64,000 nt of DNA from Phycicoccus flavus (GTDB taxonomy: Bacteria; Actinomycetota; Actinomycetes; Actinomycetales; Dermatophilaceae): the NCBI RefSeq assembly GCF_004025965.2, contig NZ_SAYU02000004.1, forward strand, positions 36,878 through 100,877, written 5' to 3'. A program made the position numbers and the translations under genes. The notes under the pieces were generated by a model that was not told where the DNA came from, did no database searches, and saw only the letters and a list, made by a program, of their open reading frames with translations. Below, in pieces: positions 52,864 to 61,202 of the stretch (its first letter is position 1; each line of letters starts with the position of its first letter).

Positions 52864-53525
52864 GCGAGCACCTTCGTCCGGCGTGCCTCGAGGAGGGCCT
52901 TGGCCCGCTTGACGGTGGCCGAGGCGTCGGCGGCGTACCCGTCGGCGCCGACGGCGTCGGCGTACTCCTGGGTCACCGGGGCACCCCCGACCATGACGAT
53001 GACCTCGCCTCGCAGGCCCGCCTTCTCCAGGGCGTTGATGTTCGCCTTGAACATCGGCATCGTCGTCGTGAGGAAGGCCGAGAAGCCGACGATGTCGGGC
53101 TGGTGCTGCTCGATGGCGGCGACGAACTTCTCCGGGGCCACCTGCACGCCGAGGTCGATGACCTCGAACCCGGCGCCCTCGAGCATGATGTTCACGAGGT
53201 TCTTGCCGATGTCGTGCACGTCGCCCTTGACCGTGCCCATGAGGAACTTGCCGATCGTCTCGACGCCGGTCTCGGCCAGCAGCGGCCGCAGCACCTCCAT
53301 CGAGCCGGCCATGGCGCGGCCGGCGATGAGCATCTCGGGGACGAAGAAGTCGCCGCGCTCGAACCGCGCCCCGACCTCCTCGAGCGCCGGGATGAGGGCG
53401 TCGAACAGCAGCGTGCCCGGCTGCATGTCCTGCCCGAGGGCCTGGTGGGTCAGGTCGAGCACCGCGGGGCCGTTGCCGACGAGGGTCTCGTCGTACAGCC
53501 CCTTGAGGATCTCGTCGGGGGTCAT
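52860..53525 (-). CDS. Corrinoid-binding methyl carrier protein (MtgC/MttC type)
   Basis: A 221-aa two-domain protein. The helical cap (about 1-88) precedes the B12-binding Rossmann domain with DVHDIGKNLV, in which His104 is the lower axial cobalt ligand. The later GFSAFLTTTMPMF and VGGAPVTQEYAD strands complete the site. It carries the methyl group from the MttB-like enzyme to the pterin methyltransferase. ATG 53525 overlaps the iclR stop by four bases, so carrier synthesis is coupled to the regulator. Confidence 0.93.
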   Translation of the reverse strand: MTPDEILKGLYDETLVGNGPAVLDLTHQALGQDMQPGTLLFDALIPALEEVGARFERGDFFVPEMLIAGRAMAGSMEVLRPLLAETGVETIGKFLMGTVKGDVHDIGKNLVNIMLEGAGFEVIDLGVQVAPEKFVAAIEQHQPDIVGFSAFLTTTMPMFKANINALEKAGLRGEVIVMVGGAPVTQEYADAVGADGYAADASATVKRAKALLEARRTKVLA

Positions 53526-54286
53526 GCCGCACCTTTCTCGGGGTGGTGGTCCAGACGGGCCGAGACGGCCCGGGCGTGAGCGGCGACGAGGGCGCCGGTG
53601 GCGCGGGCCTCGTCGGCCAGGCGGAAGGTCGGCCCGGAGATGCCGAGGGCGGCGACGACCGTGCCGCGGCGGCGCACCGGGGCGCCGATGCCGGTGAGTC
53701 CGGGCTCGAGCTCGTCGACGGTGACGGCGAACCCGTCCTCCCGGACCGCGGCGAGCCGCTCCCGCAGCTGCGCCTCCCCGTGCAGGGTGTGCTCGGTGAG
53801 CCGCTCCAGGGGACCGGACGGCACGGGCAGCGCGCCGTAGGCGTAGAGGACCTGCCCCAGCGCCGAGCAGTGCGCCGGCACGTCGGTACCGACCCAGTCG
53901 CGCGAGCCGAGGTAGAAGACGGCCTCGACCTGGTGGATCTGGACGACGGTGCCGCGCCGGGCCACCCCGAGGTTCACCGTCTCGCCGGTGCGCTCGTTGA
54001 GGGCGTGCATCGTCGCGACGGCGGTCTCGACGAGCAGCTCGTCGTCGGTGCGCCGCACGGAGTACACGTCGAACAGGCCCCCCGGGACCCAGCCGCCGTC
54101 GTCGTCGCGGGCCAGCAGGTCGGCACGCTCCAGGGCCGCGAGCAGGCGTGAGGCCGTCGAGCGGGCGAGGCCGGAGCCCTCGGCGAGGTCGCCGAAGGGC
54201 ACGGGGACGTCGGAGCGGACGACCCGGGCGACGAGGTCGGCGGCGCGGTCGACGGACTGGGTGCCGGTGGCGGCGGGTGTCCCCAC
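53522..54286 (-). CDS. IclR family regulator of the corrinoid methyltransferase genes
   Basis: A 254-aa IclR protein with an N-terminal winged helix (LAEGSGLARSTASRLLAALE, about 35-55) and a C-terminal GAF-like effector domain (about 90-245) with CSALGQVLYAYGALP. It is the first gene of a five-gene leftward operon and divergent from the mttB-like gene. A 13+13 bp inverted repeat lies in the 121-bp gap. GTG 54286 has a GGGGAGGAG site. The effector may be the betaine substrate or its product. Confidence 0.9.
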   Translation of the reverse strand: MGTPAATGTQSVDRAADLVARVVRSDVPVPFGDLAEGSGLARSTASRLLAALERADLLARDDDGGWVPGGLFDVYSVRRTDDELLVETAVATMHALNERTGETVNLGVARRGTVVQIHQVEAVFYLGSRDWVGTDVPAHCSALGQVLYAYGALPVPSGPLERLTEHTLHGEAQLRERLAAVREDGFAVTVDELEPGLTGIGAPVRRRGTVVAALGISGPTFRLADEARATGALVAAHARAVSARLDHHPEKGAA

Positions 54287-54313
54287 GGACGCTCCTCCCC
54301 TCGGGTACAGGTG

Positions 54314-54350
54314 CCTCATGATGTGGAACACAATGTCCCACATCATGAGG
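54314..54350. promoter_or_regulatory. IclR operator between iclR and the mttB-like gene
   Basis: CCTCATGATGTGG and CCACATCATGAGG are exact complementary 13-bp arms with an 11-base spacer. A -10-like TAGGAT follows at 54352-54357 for the rightward mttB-like gene, so a bound regulator would control that promoter directly, and its own at the same time. Confidence 0.85.
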
Positions 54351-54407
54351 CTAGGATGACGCACGTTCCGTCGTCAATCCGTTCCGCGCCTCGGGAGGCC
54401 ACCGCGC

Positions 54408-55847
54408 ATGTTCGTCAACCGGATGCCCCGCTACGAGATCCTCTCGGCCGACGCCATGGCCCAGCTCGACGCGGGCTGGCGCCGCCTGGTCACCGAGATC
54501 GGCGTCGAGTTCATGAGCGACCGCGCCCTCGACCTCTTCCGCGAGGCCGGCCAGCGGGTCGAGGAGAACACCGTCTTCCTCGACCCCGAGTTCGTCCTCG
54601 AGCAGGTCGCCAAGGCGCCGCGCGAGTTCGACCTCCAGGCCCGCAACCCCGAGCACAGCGTGCACATCGGCGGGGACACGATGGCCTTCGGCGCCGTCTA
54701 CGGCCCGCCCTTCGTCCGCGAGGGCGACACCCGCCGCGACGGGACGATGGCCGACTACGAGAACTTCGCCCGGCTCTCGCAGTCCTTCTCGGTGCTGGAC
54801 TCCGCGGGCGGCGTCGTCTGCGAGCCGAACGACACCCCCCTGGACTCGCGCCACCTCGACATGACCTACGCCCTGATGACGCTCACCGACAAGGTGTTCA
54901 TGGGCAACGTCGTCTCCGGCACGAACGCCCGCGACGTCATCGCCATGTCCGAGATCCTCTTCGGCGGCCGCGAGGCGATCGAGCGGACGCCGGTCTCGAT
55001 CAGCCTCGTCAACTGCAACAGCCCGCTGCGCTGGGACGACCGGATGCTCGACGCGCTGTTCGAGTACGCCGCGGCCGCCCAGCCGGTCGTCCTCACCCCG
55101 TTCATCCTCATGGGCGCGATGTCCCCGGTGACGATCCCGGCCGCGCTCGTCCAGCAGATGGCCGAGGCCCTGTCCGGCATCGCGCTGGCCCAGCTCATCC
55201 GCCCCGGCTGTCCCGTCGTCTTCGGCTCCTTCCTCTCCAACATCGACATGCAGTCCGGGTCGCCCACCTTCGGCACGCCGGAGTCCGGCATCGGGCTGCT
55301 GTGCACGGGGCAGATCGCCCGCCACTTCGGGCTGCCGTTCCGCACCGGCGGCGGCCTCACCTCCTCCCAGGTCCCGGACGCGCAGGCCGGCTACGAGGCG
55401 CTGATGACCCTCATGCCGACCTTCCTCGCCGGGGCCAACTGGGTCATGCACACCGCGGGGTGGCTCGAGGGCGGCCTCGTCGCCGGCTTCGAGAAGTTCG
55501 TCGTCGACTGCCAGATCGTCGAGATGCTCCAGCACGAGTTCACGCCGCTCGAGATCGACGAGGGGTCGCTGGCCTTCGACGCCCACCAGGAGGTCGGGCA
55601 CGGCGGGCACTTCCTGGGCTCGATGCACACGATGGAGCGGTTCCGCACCTGCTTCTACCGGCCCTTCCTCAACTCCTCCGACAACTACGAGCGCTGGGTG
55701 CGCGGCGGCGCGCTCGACACCGCCGCCCGGGCGTCGGTCATCTGGAAGAAGCGCCTCGAGGAGTACGAGCAGCCCACCCTCGACGAGGCCGTCCGGGCCG
55801 AGCTCGAGGAGTACGTCGTCCGCCGGCGCCGCGAGCTCGGCGACTGA
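54408..55847 (+). CDS. MttB-superfamily (pyrrolysine-free) quaternary-amine methyltransferase
   Basis: A 479-aa TIM-barrel protein of the trimethylamine methyltransferase family (COG5598). The frame is uninterrupted, with no in-frame TAG, so it is a non-pyrrolysine member, of the kind that demethylate glycine betaine, proline betaine, carnitine or related compounds. Conserved-looking segments are GGGLTSSQVPDAQAGYEA and GQIARHFGLPFRTGG. It should deliver methyl from its substrate to the nearby corrinoid protein. A quaternary ammonium substrate is inferred; glycine betaine is favoured by the dimethylglycine-type flavoprotein downstream. Operator and -10 box lie just upstream. Confidence 0.88.
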   Translation: MFVNRMPRYEILSADAMAQLDAGWRRLVTEIGVEFMSDRALDLFREAGQRVEENTVFLDPEFVLEQVAKAPREFDLQARNPEHSVHIGGDTMAFGAVYGPPFVREGDTRRDGTMADYENFARLSQSFSVLDSAGGVVCEPNDTPLDSRHLDMTYALMTLTDKVFMGNVVSGTNARDVIAMSEILFGGREAIERTPVSISLVNCNSPLRWDDRMLDALFEYAAAAQPVVLTPFILMGAMSPVTIPAALVQQMAEALSGIALAQLIRPGCPVVFGSFLSNIDMQSGSPTFGTPESGIGLLCTGQIARHFGLPFRTGGGLTSSQVPDAQAGYEALMTLMPTFLAGANWVMHTAGWLEGGLVAGFEKFVVDCQIVEMLQHEFTPLEIDEGSLAFDAHQEVGHGGHFLGSMHTMERFRTCFYRPFLNSSDNYERWVRGGALDTAARASVIWKKRLEEYEQPTLDEAVRAELEEYVVRRRRELGD

Positions 55848-55868
55848 CCGCCCTCCCCCTGTCGCGAA

Positions 55869-55910
55869 CGTGGGTGGAGATCGTCGTCCGGAAGACGTTC
55901 TTCACCCACG
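55869..55910. repeat. Hairpin repeat, copy 1
   Basis: A 42-bp imperfect palindrome starting CGTGGGTGGAGATCG and ending TTCACCCACG, with about 13 of 15 arm positions paired. It matches the copy at 56332-56373 at 34 of 42 positions and is the same length. It lies between the mttB-like gene and the GFA gene, where it may also terminate the mttB-like transcript. Confidence 0.75.
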
Positions 55911-55917
55911 CTCCGCG

Positions 55918-56316
55918 GTGTCCGGGGCGACGAGAGCGACCGGCCGGTGCGCCTGCGGCGCGATCCGGTACGAGGTCACCGCGCCGCTACGGGACGTCGT
56001 GAACTGCCACTGCGAGCGCTGCCGGCGCGTGACGGGGCACTTCATGGCGGCCGGCCAGGTGCGCGACGACGCCCTCGTCGTCACCGACCCCGGCGCCGTG
56101 GCGTGGTGGGAGGCCGCGCCCGGTGTGCGGTACGGGTTCTGCCCGATCTGCGGGTCGACGCTGTTCTGGCGGGCCGGGGCGCGCGGCCTGACCTCGATCG
56201 CCGCGGGCACCCTCGACCCGCCGACCGGTCTGACGACGACGACCGCCTGGTACGTCGCCGACGCCTCCGACTACCACCGCCTCGACCCCGGGCTCGTCCA
56301 GCACCGCCACGAGTGA
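55918..56316 (+). CDS. GFA family (glutathione-dependent formaldehyde-activating-like) protein
   Basis: A 132-aa zinc protein. GRCACGAIRYEV, CHCERCRRVTG and FCPICGSTLFW are the cysteine-rich motifs of the GFA family, which binds two zinc ions. The family name stems from a formaldehyde-linked enzyme, but most members have no proven activity and actinobacteria lack glutathione. A link to formaldehyde from demethylation is tempting but speculative. GTG 55918. The gene is bracketed by two copies of a 42-bp hairpin repeat. Confidence 0.85.
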   Translation: MSGATRATGRCACGAIRYEVTAPLRDVVNCHCERCRRVTGHFMAAGQVRDDALVVTDPGAVAWWEAAPGVRYGFCPICGSTLFWRAGARGLTSIAAGTLDPPTGLTTTTAWYVADASDYHRLDPGLVQHRHE

Positions 56317-56331
56317 CCACGCTGCCGCGGA

Positions 56332-56373
56332 CGTGGGTGAAGATCGCCGTCAGGACGCGGATCGTCACCCACG
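56332..56373. repeat. Hairpin repeat, copy 2
   Basis: A 42-bp imperfect palindrome, CGTGGGTGAAGATCG to GTCACCCACG, similar to copy 1 and starting 15 bases after the GFA stop. Differences between copies lie mainly outside the outer arms, which stay able to pair. Confidence 0.75.
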
Positions 56374-56439
56374 TTCCCGGGTCGGAGAGGGCGGAAAGGC
56401 GGGTGCGGACGGTGACGGCCGGCGCCTAGCGTCGCGGGG

Positions 56440-57069
56440 ATGAGCGAGCACCCCGACGACGCCCGTGCGCACGCGCAGCCCGACCGCGGCCTCGCGACCG
56501 ACTTCAAGGGTCTGGTTGTCCGGCGCGAACGGGTGTCCGACGCCGCCGAGCGGGCCTCCGTGCTCGACGTCGTCGACCGCGCCTTCGACGCCGACGCCCC
56601 CGGCGAGGGGGCCCGGGTCCGGGCGCTCACCGAGGCGCTGCTGGGCTCGGACGCCCACGTCGGGCTGTCGCTCGTCGCGGAGCAGGACGGCCGGGTCGTC
56701 GGACACACCCTCCTCACCCGCGGCTGGGTCGACGCGCCACGCCGCCTCGTCGAGGTGCTCGTGCTCAGCCCACTGTCCGTCGAGCCGGGGTTCCAGGGGC
56801 GCGGGACCGGGTCGGCCCTGGTCCGCGCGGCGCTCGTCGCGGCGGAGGCCGCCGGCGCGCCGGCCGTCTTCCTCGAGGGGTCGCCCGGGTACTACGGCCG
56901 GCTGGGGTTCGGGCCCGGCGCCGCCCACGGCTTCGGCCGGCCGAGCGTCCGGATCCCCGAGCCCGCGTTCCAGGTCGCCCTGCTGGCCACGCACGAGCCC
57001 TGGATGACCGGTGCGCTCGTCTACGCCGACCCGTTCTGGGCCCACGACTGCGTCGGCCTGCGCGACTGA
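56440..57069 (+). CDS. GNAT N-acetyltransferase
   Basis: A 209-aa GCN5-related acetyltransferase of the YhbS type. LSVEPGFQGRGTGSALVRAA is the acetyl-CoA pyrophosphate loop, and VFLEGSPGYYGRLGF is the next conserved strand. An N-terminal 25 residues look disordered. Substrate unknown. It shares direction with the GFA gene but is preceded by the hairpin repeat. Confidence 0.87.
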   Translation: MSEHPDDARAHAQPDRGLATDFKGLVVRRERVSDAAERASVLDVVDRAFDADAPGEGARVRALTEALLGSDAHVGLSLVAEQDGRVVGHTLLTRGWVDAPRRLVEVLVLSPLSVEPGFQGRGTGSALVRAALVAAEAAGAPAVFLEGSPGYYGRLGFGPGAAHGFGRPSVRIPEPAFQVALLATHEPWMTGALVYADPFWAHDCVGLRD

Positions 57070-57124
57070 CCGGCGGGCTCCGCCGACGAAACGCGGTGGC
57101 CCGCAGAGCCGCCCGCACGGCAGC

Positions 57125-57679
57125 ATGACCGGCATGCCGATCCCCACGCCGACGCTCGAGACCGACCGCCTCCGTCTACGGCCGTTCGCCGACGACGACA
57201 CCGACGACCTCTACGCGCTGATGAGCGACCGCGAGGTGCTGCGCTACTGGGACGCCCCGCCCTGGACCGACCCCGACCGGGCGGCGCGCTTCGTCCAGGG
57301 CTGCCGGGACATGGAACGCGAGGACCTCGGCACCCGGCTCGCCGTCACCGCACGCGCGGACGGGACGTTCCTCGGCTGGTGCGGCCTCACCGACTGGGAC
57401 CCGGGGTTCCGCAGCGCCGGCGTCACCTACTGTCTCGCCCGCGACGCCTGGGGCCACGGGTACGGCACCGAGGCCACCGGCGCCCTCCTGGACTGGGCCT
57501 ACGCGACACTGCCGCTCAACCGGGTGCAGACCGAGGTCGACACCCGCAACCCGGCCTCGGCCCGGGTCCTGGAGAAGCTCGGGTTCGTCCGCGAGGGCAC
57601 CCTGCGCGAGGACTGCGTCGTCGACGGCGAGGTGTCCGACTCCTGGGTCTACGGCCTGCTCCGCCGCGACCGCGGGTAG
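57125..57679 (+). CDS. RimJ/RimL-type GNAT acetyltransferase
   Basis: A 184-aa acetyltransferase of the RimJ/RimL family. TLETDRLRLRPFADDDTDDL starts the fold; YCLARDAWGHGYGTEATGA is the acetyl-CoA loop, and NPASARVLEKLGFVREG is the classic C-terminal motif. Targets could be ribosomal protein N-termini or a small molecule. ATG 57125 was used; ATG 57134 is an alternative. Confidence 0.87.
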   Translation: MTGMPIPTPTLETDRLRLRPFADDDTDDLYALMSDREVLRYWDAPPWTDPDRAARFVQGCRDMEREDLGTRLAVTARADGTFLGWCGLTDWDPGFRSAGVTYCLARDAWGHGYGTEATGALLDWAYATLPLNRVQTEVDTRNPASARVLEKLGFVREGTLREDCVVDGEVSDSWVYGLLRRDRG

Positions 57680-57717
57680 CGTCCACCACGCCACACCCGG
57701 GCCGCCCCTCGCCAGGT

Positions 57718-57755
57718 GTTGCGCCATTCGGTACGGTTGCGTCATGCGCACCAAC
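57718..57755 (+). promoter_or_regulatory. IclR-2 sites in its own promoter
   Basis: GTTGCGCCATTCG (57718-57730) and GTTGCGTCATGCGCACCAAC (57736-57755) are 18 bases apart. A TACGGT -10-like box sits between them (57732-57737), and the second site overlaps the ATG. The second matches a site before the flavoprotein gene at 18 of 20 positions. Confidence 0.7.
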
Positions 57756-58526
57756 GACCGCGACGGGGGGAGCACGGTCCAGTCCGTCGACCGGGCCGTC
57801 ACCATCCTCGAGCTCCTCGCCCTCCACGGCGAGGCCGGGATCACCCAGCTGGCGCGCGAGCTCGACGTGCACAAGTCGACGGCCAGCCGGCTCGTGTCCG
57901 CCCTGGAGCGGCGCCGCCTCGTCGAGCAGGTCGAGGAGCGGGGGCGCTACCGGCTCGGCGTCGGGGTGCTCAAGCTGGCCGGGGCGACGAACGCCCGCCT
58001 CGACCTGGCCAAGGAGGCGCGGCCGGTCGTGCGACGGCTCGCGGCCGAGACCGGGGAGACGGTCAACCTCGCCGTCCTGTCCGGCGGCGCGGCCCTCTAC
58101 GTCGACCAGGTGGCCGGCTCCTCGAGCCTGTCGACGTACAACTGGGTCGGCCAGCACATCCCGATCCACGCGACGAGCAACGGCAAGGTGCTCGTCAGCG
58201 AGATGGCCGGGCACGAGCTGCGTCGCACGCTCGGCGAGCTCAAGGCGTACACGCCCTCGACCATCACCGACCGCGCCGTGCTCGACGAGCAGCTGGAGGA
58301 GGTCCGCGAGCGCGGCTGGGCCATTGCCGTCGACGAGCTCGACGTCGGGCTCACCGCCGTCGCCGCCGCCGTCCGCGACGCGCACCGCGACGTCGTCGCG
58401 TCCGTGAGCGTGTCGGGTCCGACGTTCCGGTTCGGCCCCGAGCGGGTCGACCAGATCGTGCCCCTGCTGCTCGCCGCCACCGAGGAGATCAACGGGCACC
58501 TGGCCCACCAGCCGGTCCCGCACTGA
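57744..58526 (+). CDS. IclR family regulator of the flavoprotein/ETF genes
   Basis: A 260-aa IclR protein. The winged helix ITQLARELDVHKSTASRLVS (about 32-51) precedes the effector domain with HATSNGKVLVSEMAGHELRR. ATG 57744 is only seven bases after a -10-like box, so the mRNA is probably leaderless. A 20-bp motif in its promoter recurs before the downstream flavoprotein gene, which makes that operon its likely target. The two IclR proteins in the window have different operators. Confidence 0.9.
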   Translation: MRTNDRDGGSTVQSVDRAVTILELLALHGEAGITQLARELDVHKSTASRLVSALERRRLVEQVEERGRYRLGVGVLKLAGATNARLDLAKEARPVVRRLAAETGETVNLAVLSGGAALYVDQVAGSSSLSTYNWVGQHIPIHATSNGKVLVSEMAGHELRRTLGELKAYTPSTITDRAVLDEQLEEVRERGWAIAVDELDVGLTAVAAAVRDAHRDVVASVSVSGPTFRFGPERVDQIVPLLLAATEEINGHLAHQPVPH

Positions 58527-58612
58527 CCGGGCGGCGCCGACGCGCCGGAGCCCCGACACCCTGCGGACAGCGGTTGGCAGCAGGCCCGCCGTGGGTCATA
58601 CTGGCGGGACCT

Positions 58613-58651
58613 GTTGCACGATGAGCGTCGCGTTGCGTCATTCGCACCAGC
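58613..58651 (+). promoter_or_regulatory. IclR-2 sites upstream of the flavoprotein operon
   Basis: GTTGCACGATGAG (58613-58625) and GTTGCGTCATTCGCACCAGC (58632-58651) are spaced 19 bases. They lie downstream of a CATACT -10-like box (58597-58602), so binding would block transcription. The second copy differs from the iclR-promoter copy at only two of 20 positions. Confidence 0.65.
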
Positions 58652-58676
58652 ACCGCGACCCGGAAGGAACCCCAGA

Positions 58677-61202
58677 ATGGCCGCTCTCCCCTCCTCCGCC
58701 CGCTGCGTCGTCATCGGGGCCGGCATCGTCGGGAACTCCCTCGCCTACCACCTCGCCGAGCTCGGCTGGACCGACATCGTCCAGATCGACAAGGGTCCGC
58801 TGCCCAACCCGGGCGGCTCGACCGGCCACGCGAGCAACTTCATCTTCCCCGTCGACCACTCCCGCGAGTTCGCCGACATCACCCTGGACTCGGTCCGCCA
58901 GTACAAGGAGCTCGGCGTCTTCACCGAGTCCGGCGGCTTCGAGTGCGCCCGCACCGAGGAGCGGATGGAGGAGCTGCGCCGCCGGATGAGCAGCGCCAAG
59001 GCGTGGGGCATCCCCGCCGAGCTCGTCACCCCCGAGCAGGTCGCCGAGAAGGTGCCCTTCCTCGACAAGGACGTCATCATCGGCGCCGCCTGGTTCCCCA
59101 CCGTCGGCGTCGTCGACAGCCTGCGGGCCGGGACGATAATGCGCGAGCGGGCGGTCGAGAAGGGCGCGCTGACGACCGTGCCGAACGTCGAGGTCACCGG
59201 CATGCGCGTCGAGAACGGCCGGATCACCGCCGTCGAGACCGACCAGGGCACCATCGAGGCCGAGACCGTCGTCATCGCCTGCGGCGTGTGGAGCCCGAAG
59301 ATCGCCCGGATGGCCGGCGCCCGCATCCCGCTGACGCCCGCGGTGCACCAGATGATCTCGGTCGGCCCCTGCGAGGTCCTCGCCGAGCGGCCCGGCGAGA
59401 TCACCTTCCCGATCATCCGTGACATGGACACCTTCTGCTACGAGCGCCAGCACGGCTCGGACATGGAGGTCGGCTCCTACGCCCACCGCGCGATCCTCTG
59501 GGACCCCGAGGACATCCCGTCCATCGAGCAGTCCAAGCTCTCCCCCACCGAGATGCCCTTCACCGAGGACGACTTCGACCCGCAGCTGGAGCAGGCCCTC
59601 GAGCTCATGCCCGAGCTGCTCGGCGACGAGCGGGCCGAGATCCGCTACGCCATCAACGGCCTGCTCTCCCTCACCCCGGACGGCTACCCGATCCTCGGCG
59701 AGACCCCCGAGGTCAAGGGCCTGTGGTCCGCGGCCGCCGTCTGGATCAAGGAGGGCCCCGGAACCGCCCGCGCCGTCGCGGAGTGGATGACCCACGGCAA
59801 CCCCGAGATCGACCTCGGCCACAGCGACATCGCCCGGTTCTACGACTTCCAGCGCACCCGCGCCCACGTCAAGGCCCGCACCTCCGAGGCGTTCAACAAG
59901 ACCTACGGCATCGTCCACCCGGGCGAGCAGTGGAGCAGCAACCGCAACGTGCGCCTGGCCCCGATGCACGCCTCGCAGAAGGACCTCGGCGCGGTGTTCT
60001 ACGAGGCCGCCGGCTGGGAGCGCCCGCACTGGTACGAGAGCAACGCCGGCCTGGTCGAGAAGTTCGGCCCCGAGCAGACGATGCCGCGCGAGCACGAGTG
60101 GGACAAGCGCTGGTGGTCCCCGGTCATCAACGCCGAGCACCTGCAGATGCGCGAGACCGCCGGGCTCATCGACCTCTCGGCGTTCGCGATCTTCGACGTC
60201 GTGGGCCCGAAGGCCCTCGAGGCCGTCCAGCGGATCATCGTCGCCCAGGCCGACGTGCGGATCGGGCGGGTCGTCTACACCCCGGTCCTCGACGAGACCG
60301 GCGGCTTCCGCTCCGACCTCACCGTCATGCGCCTCGCCCACGACCACTTCCGGGTCGTCACCGGCGGCGCGCACGGCATGGCCGACAAGAAGTGGTTCGC
60401 CGACCGGATGCCCGAGGACGGCGGCGCCGTCGTCGTCGACCACACCTCCGGCTGGACGACGATGGGCGTCTGGGGCCCGAAGGCCCGCGAGATCCTCTCC
60501 GCCGTCACCGACGCGGACATGTCGCACGAGGGCTTCCCGTTCGGCACCTGCCGCGAGATCGAGGTCGGCGCCCTGTCCGTCCTCGCCTCCCGCATCTCCT
60601 ACGTCGGCGAGTACGGCTGGGAGCTGTACGTGCCGATGGAGGCGGGCGCCGCCCTGTGGGCGCGGCTGCTCGAGGCCGGCACGCCGCTCGGGATGATCCC
60701 GGTCGGCATCGGCGTCTACGGCACGACCGGCCGCATCGAGAAGGGCTACCGCGCCTACGGCTACGAGCTGGACACCGAGCGCACCCTCGTCGAGACCGGC
60801 ATGTCCCGGGCGAAGTGGAAGGACGCCGACTTCATCGGCAAGGACGCCGTCCTCGCGCAGGCCGACGAGGCCCCGAAGGCCGTCCTGTGCTCGCTGACCG
60901 TCGACGACCACACCTCCGCCTCGGGGACCAAGCGCTACATGCTCGGCGGCGAGCCGATCCTCACCCGCAGCGGCGAGACGCTCACCGACGGCCACGGCCA
61001 CCACCCGTACGTGACGACCGCGGGGTCGGCGCCGAGCCTGGGCAAGCACGTCCTCATGGCCTTCCTCCCGCCGGAGCAGGCCGTCGTCGGTACCGAGCTC
61101 GCCGTCTCCTACATGGAGGAGCTCTACCCGGTGACGGTGGCCGCGGCCGACGCCACGCCGCTGTTCGACCCGAGCAACGACTGCATCCGGGGCCGGGCAT
61201 GA
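58677..61202 (+). CDS. Dimethylglycine dehydrogenase-like FAD/GcvT oxidoreductase
   Basis: An 841-aa two-part enzyme. The N-terminal DAO-type flavin domain has GAGIVG (14-19) and the PNPGGSTGHASNFIF segment in which His51 aligns with the histidine that carries covalent FAD in dimethylglycine oxidase. The C-terminal half is a GcvT/T-protein fold that binds tetrahydrofolate and captures the methylene product. ETF genes follow by 4-base overlap, so electrons go to ETF, marking it a dehydrogenase. Substrate is likely dimethylglycine, sarcosine or an N-methyl amino acid. ATG 58677 has AAGGA upstream. Confidence 0.85.
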   Translation: MAALPSSARCVVIGAGIVGNSLAYHLAELGWTDIVQIDKGPLPNPGGSTGHASNFIFPVDHSREFADITLDSVRQYKELGVFTESGGFECARTEERMEELRRRMSSAKAWGIPAELVTPEQVAEKVPFLDKDVIIGAAWFPTVGVVDSLRAGTIMRERAVEKGALTTVPNVEVTGMRVENGRITAVETDQGTIEAETVVIACGVWSPKIARMAGARIPLTPAVHQMISVGPCEVLAERPGEITFPIIRDMDTFCYERQHGSDMEVGSYAHRAILWDPEDIPSIEQSKLSPTEMPFTEDDFDPQLEQALELMPELLGDERAEIRYAINGLLSLTPDGYPILGETPEVKGLWSAAAVWIKEGPGTARAVAEWMTHGNPEIDLGHSDIARFYDFQRTRAHVKARTSEAFNKTYGIVHPGEQWSSNRNVRLAPMHASQKDLGAVFYEAAGWERPHWYESNAGLVEKFGPEQTMPREHEWDKRWWSPVINAEHLQMRETAGLIDLSAFAIFDVVGPKALEAVQRIIVAQADVRIGRVVYTPVLDETGGFRSDLTVMRLAHDHFRVVTGGAHGMADKKWFADRMPEDGGAVVVDHTSGWTTMGVWGPKAREILSAVTDADMSHEGFPFGTCREIEVGALSVLASRISYVGEYGWELYVPMEAGAALWARLLEAGTPLGMIPVGIGVYGTTGRIEKGYRAYGYELDTERTLVETGMSRAKWKDADFIGKDAVLAQADEAPKAVLCSLTVDDHTSASGTKRYMLGGEPILTRSGETLTDGHGHHPYVTTAGSAPSLGKHVLMAFLPPEQAVVGTELAVSYMEELYPVTVAAADATPLFDPSNDCIRGRA

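Noticed and set aside
54287..54407. Cobalamin riboswitch controlling the corrinoid genes
   Set aside because: The gap is only 121 bp, is dominated by the IclR inverted repeat, and shows no B12-box-like conserved core.
54408..55847. Pyrrolysine-containing trimethylamine methyltransferase
   Set aside because: The frame has no internal TAG and no pyl genes are in the window, so it is a non-pyrrolysine MttB-family protein.
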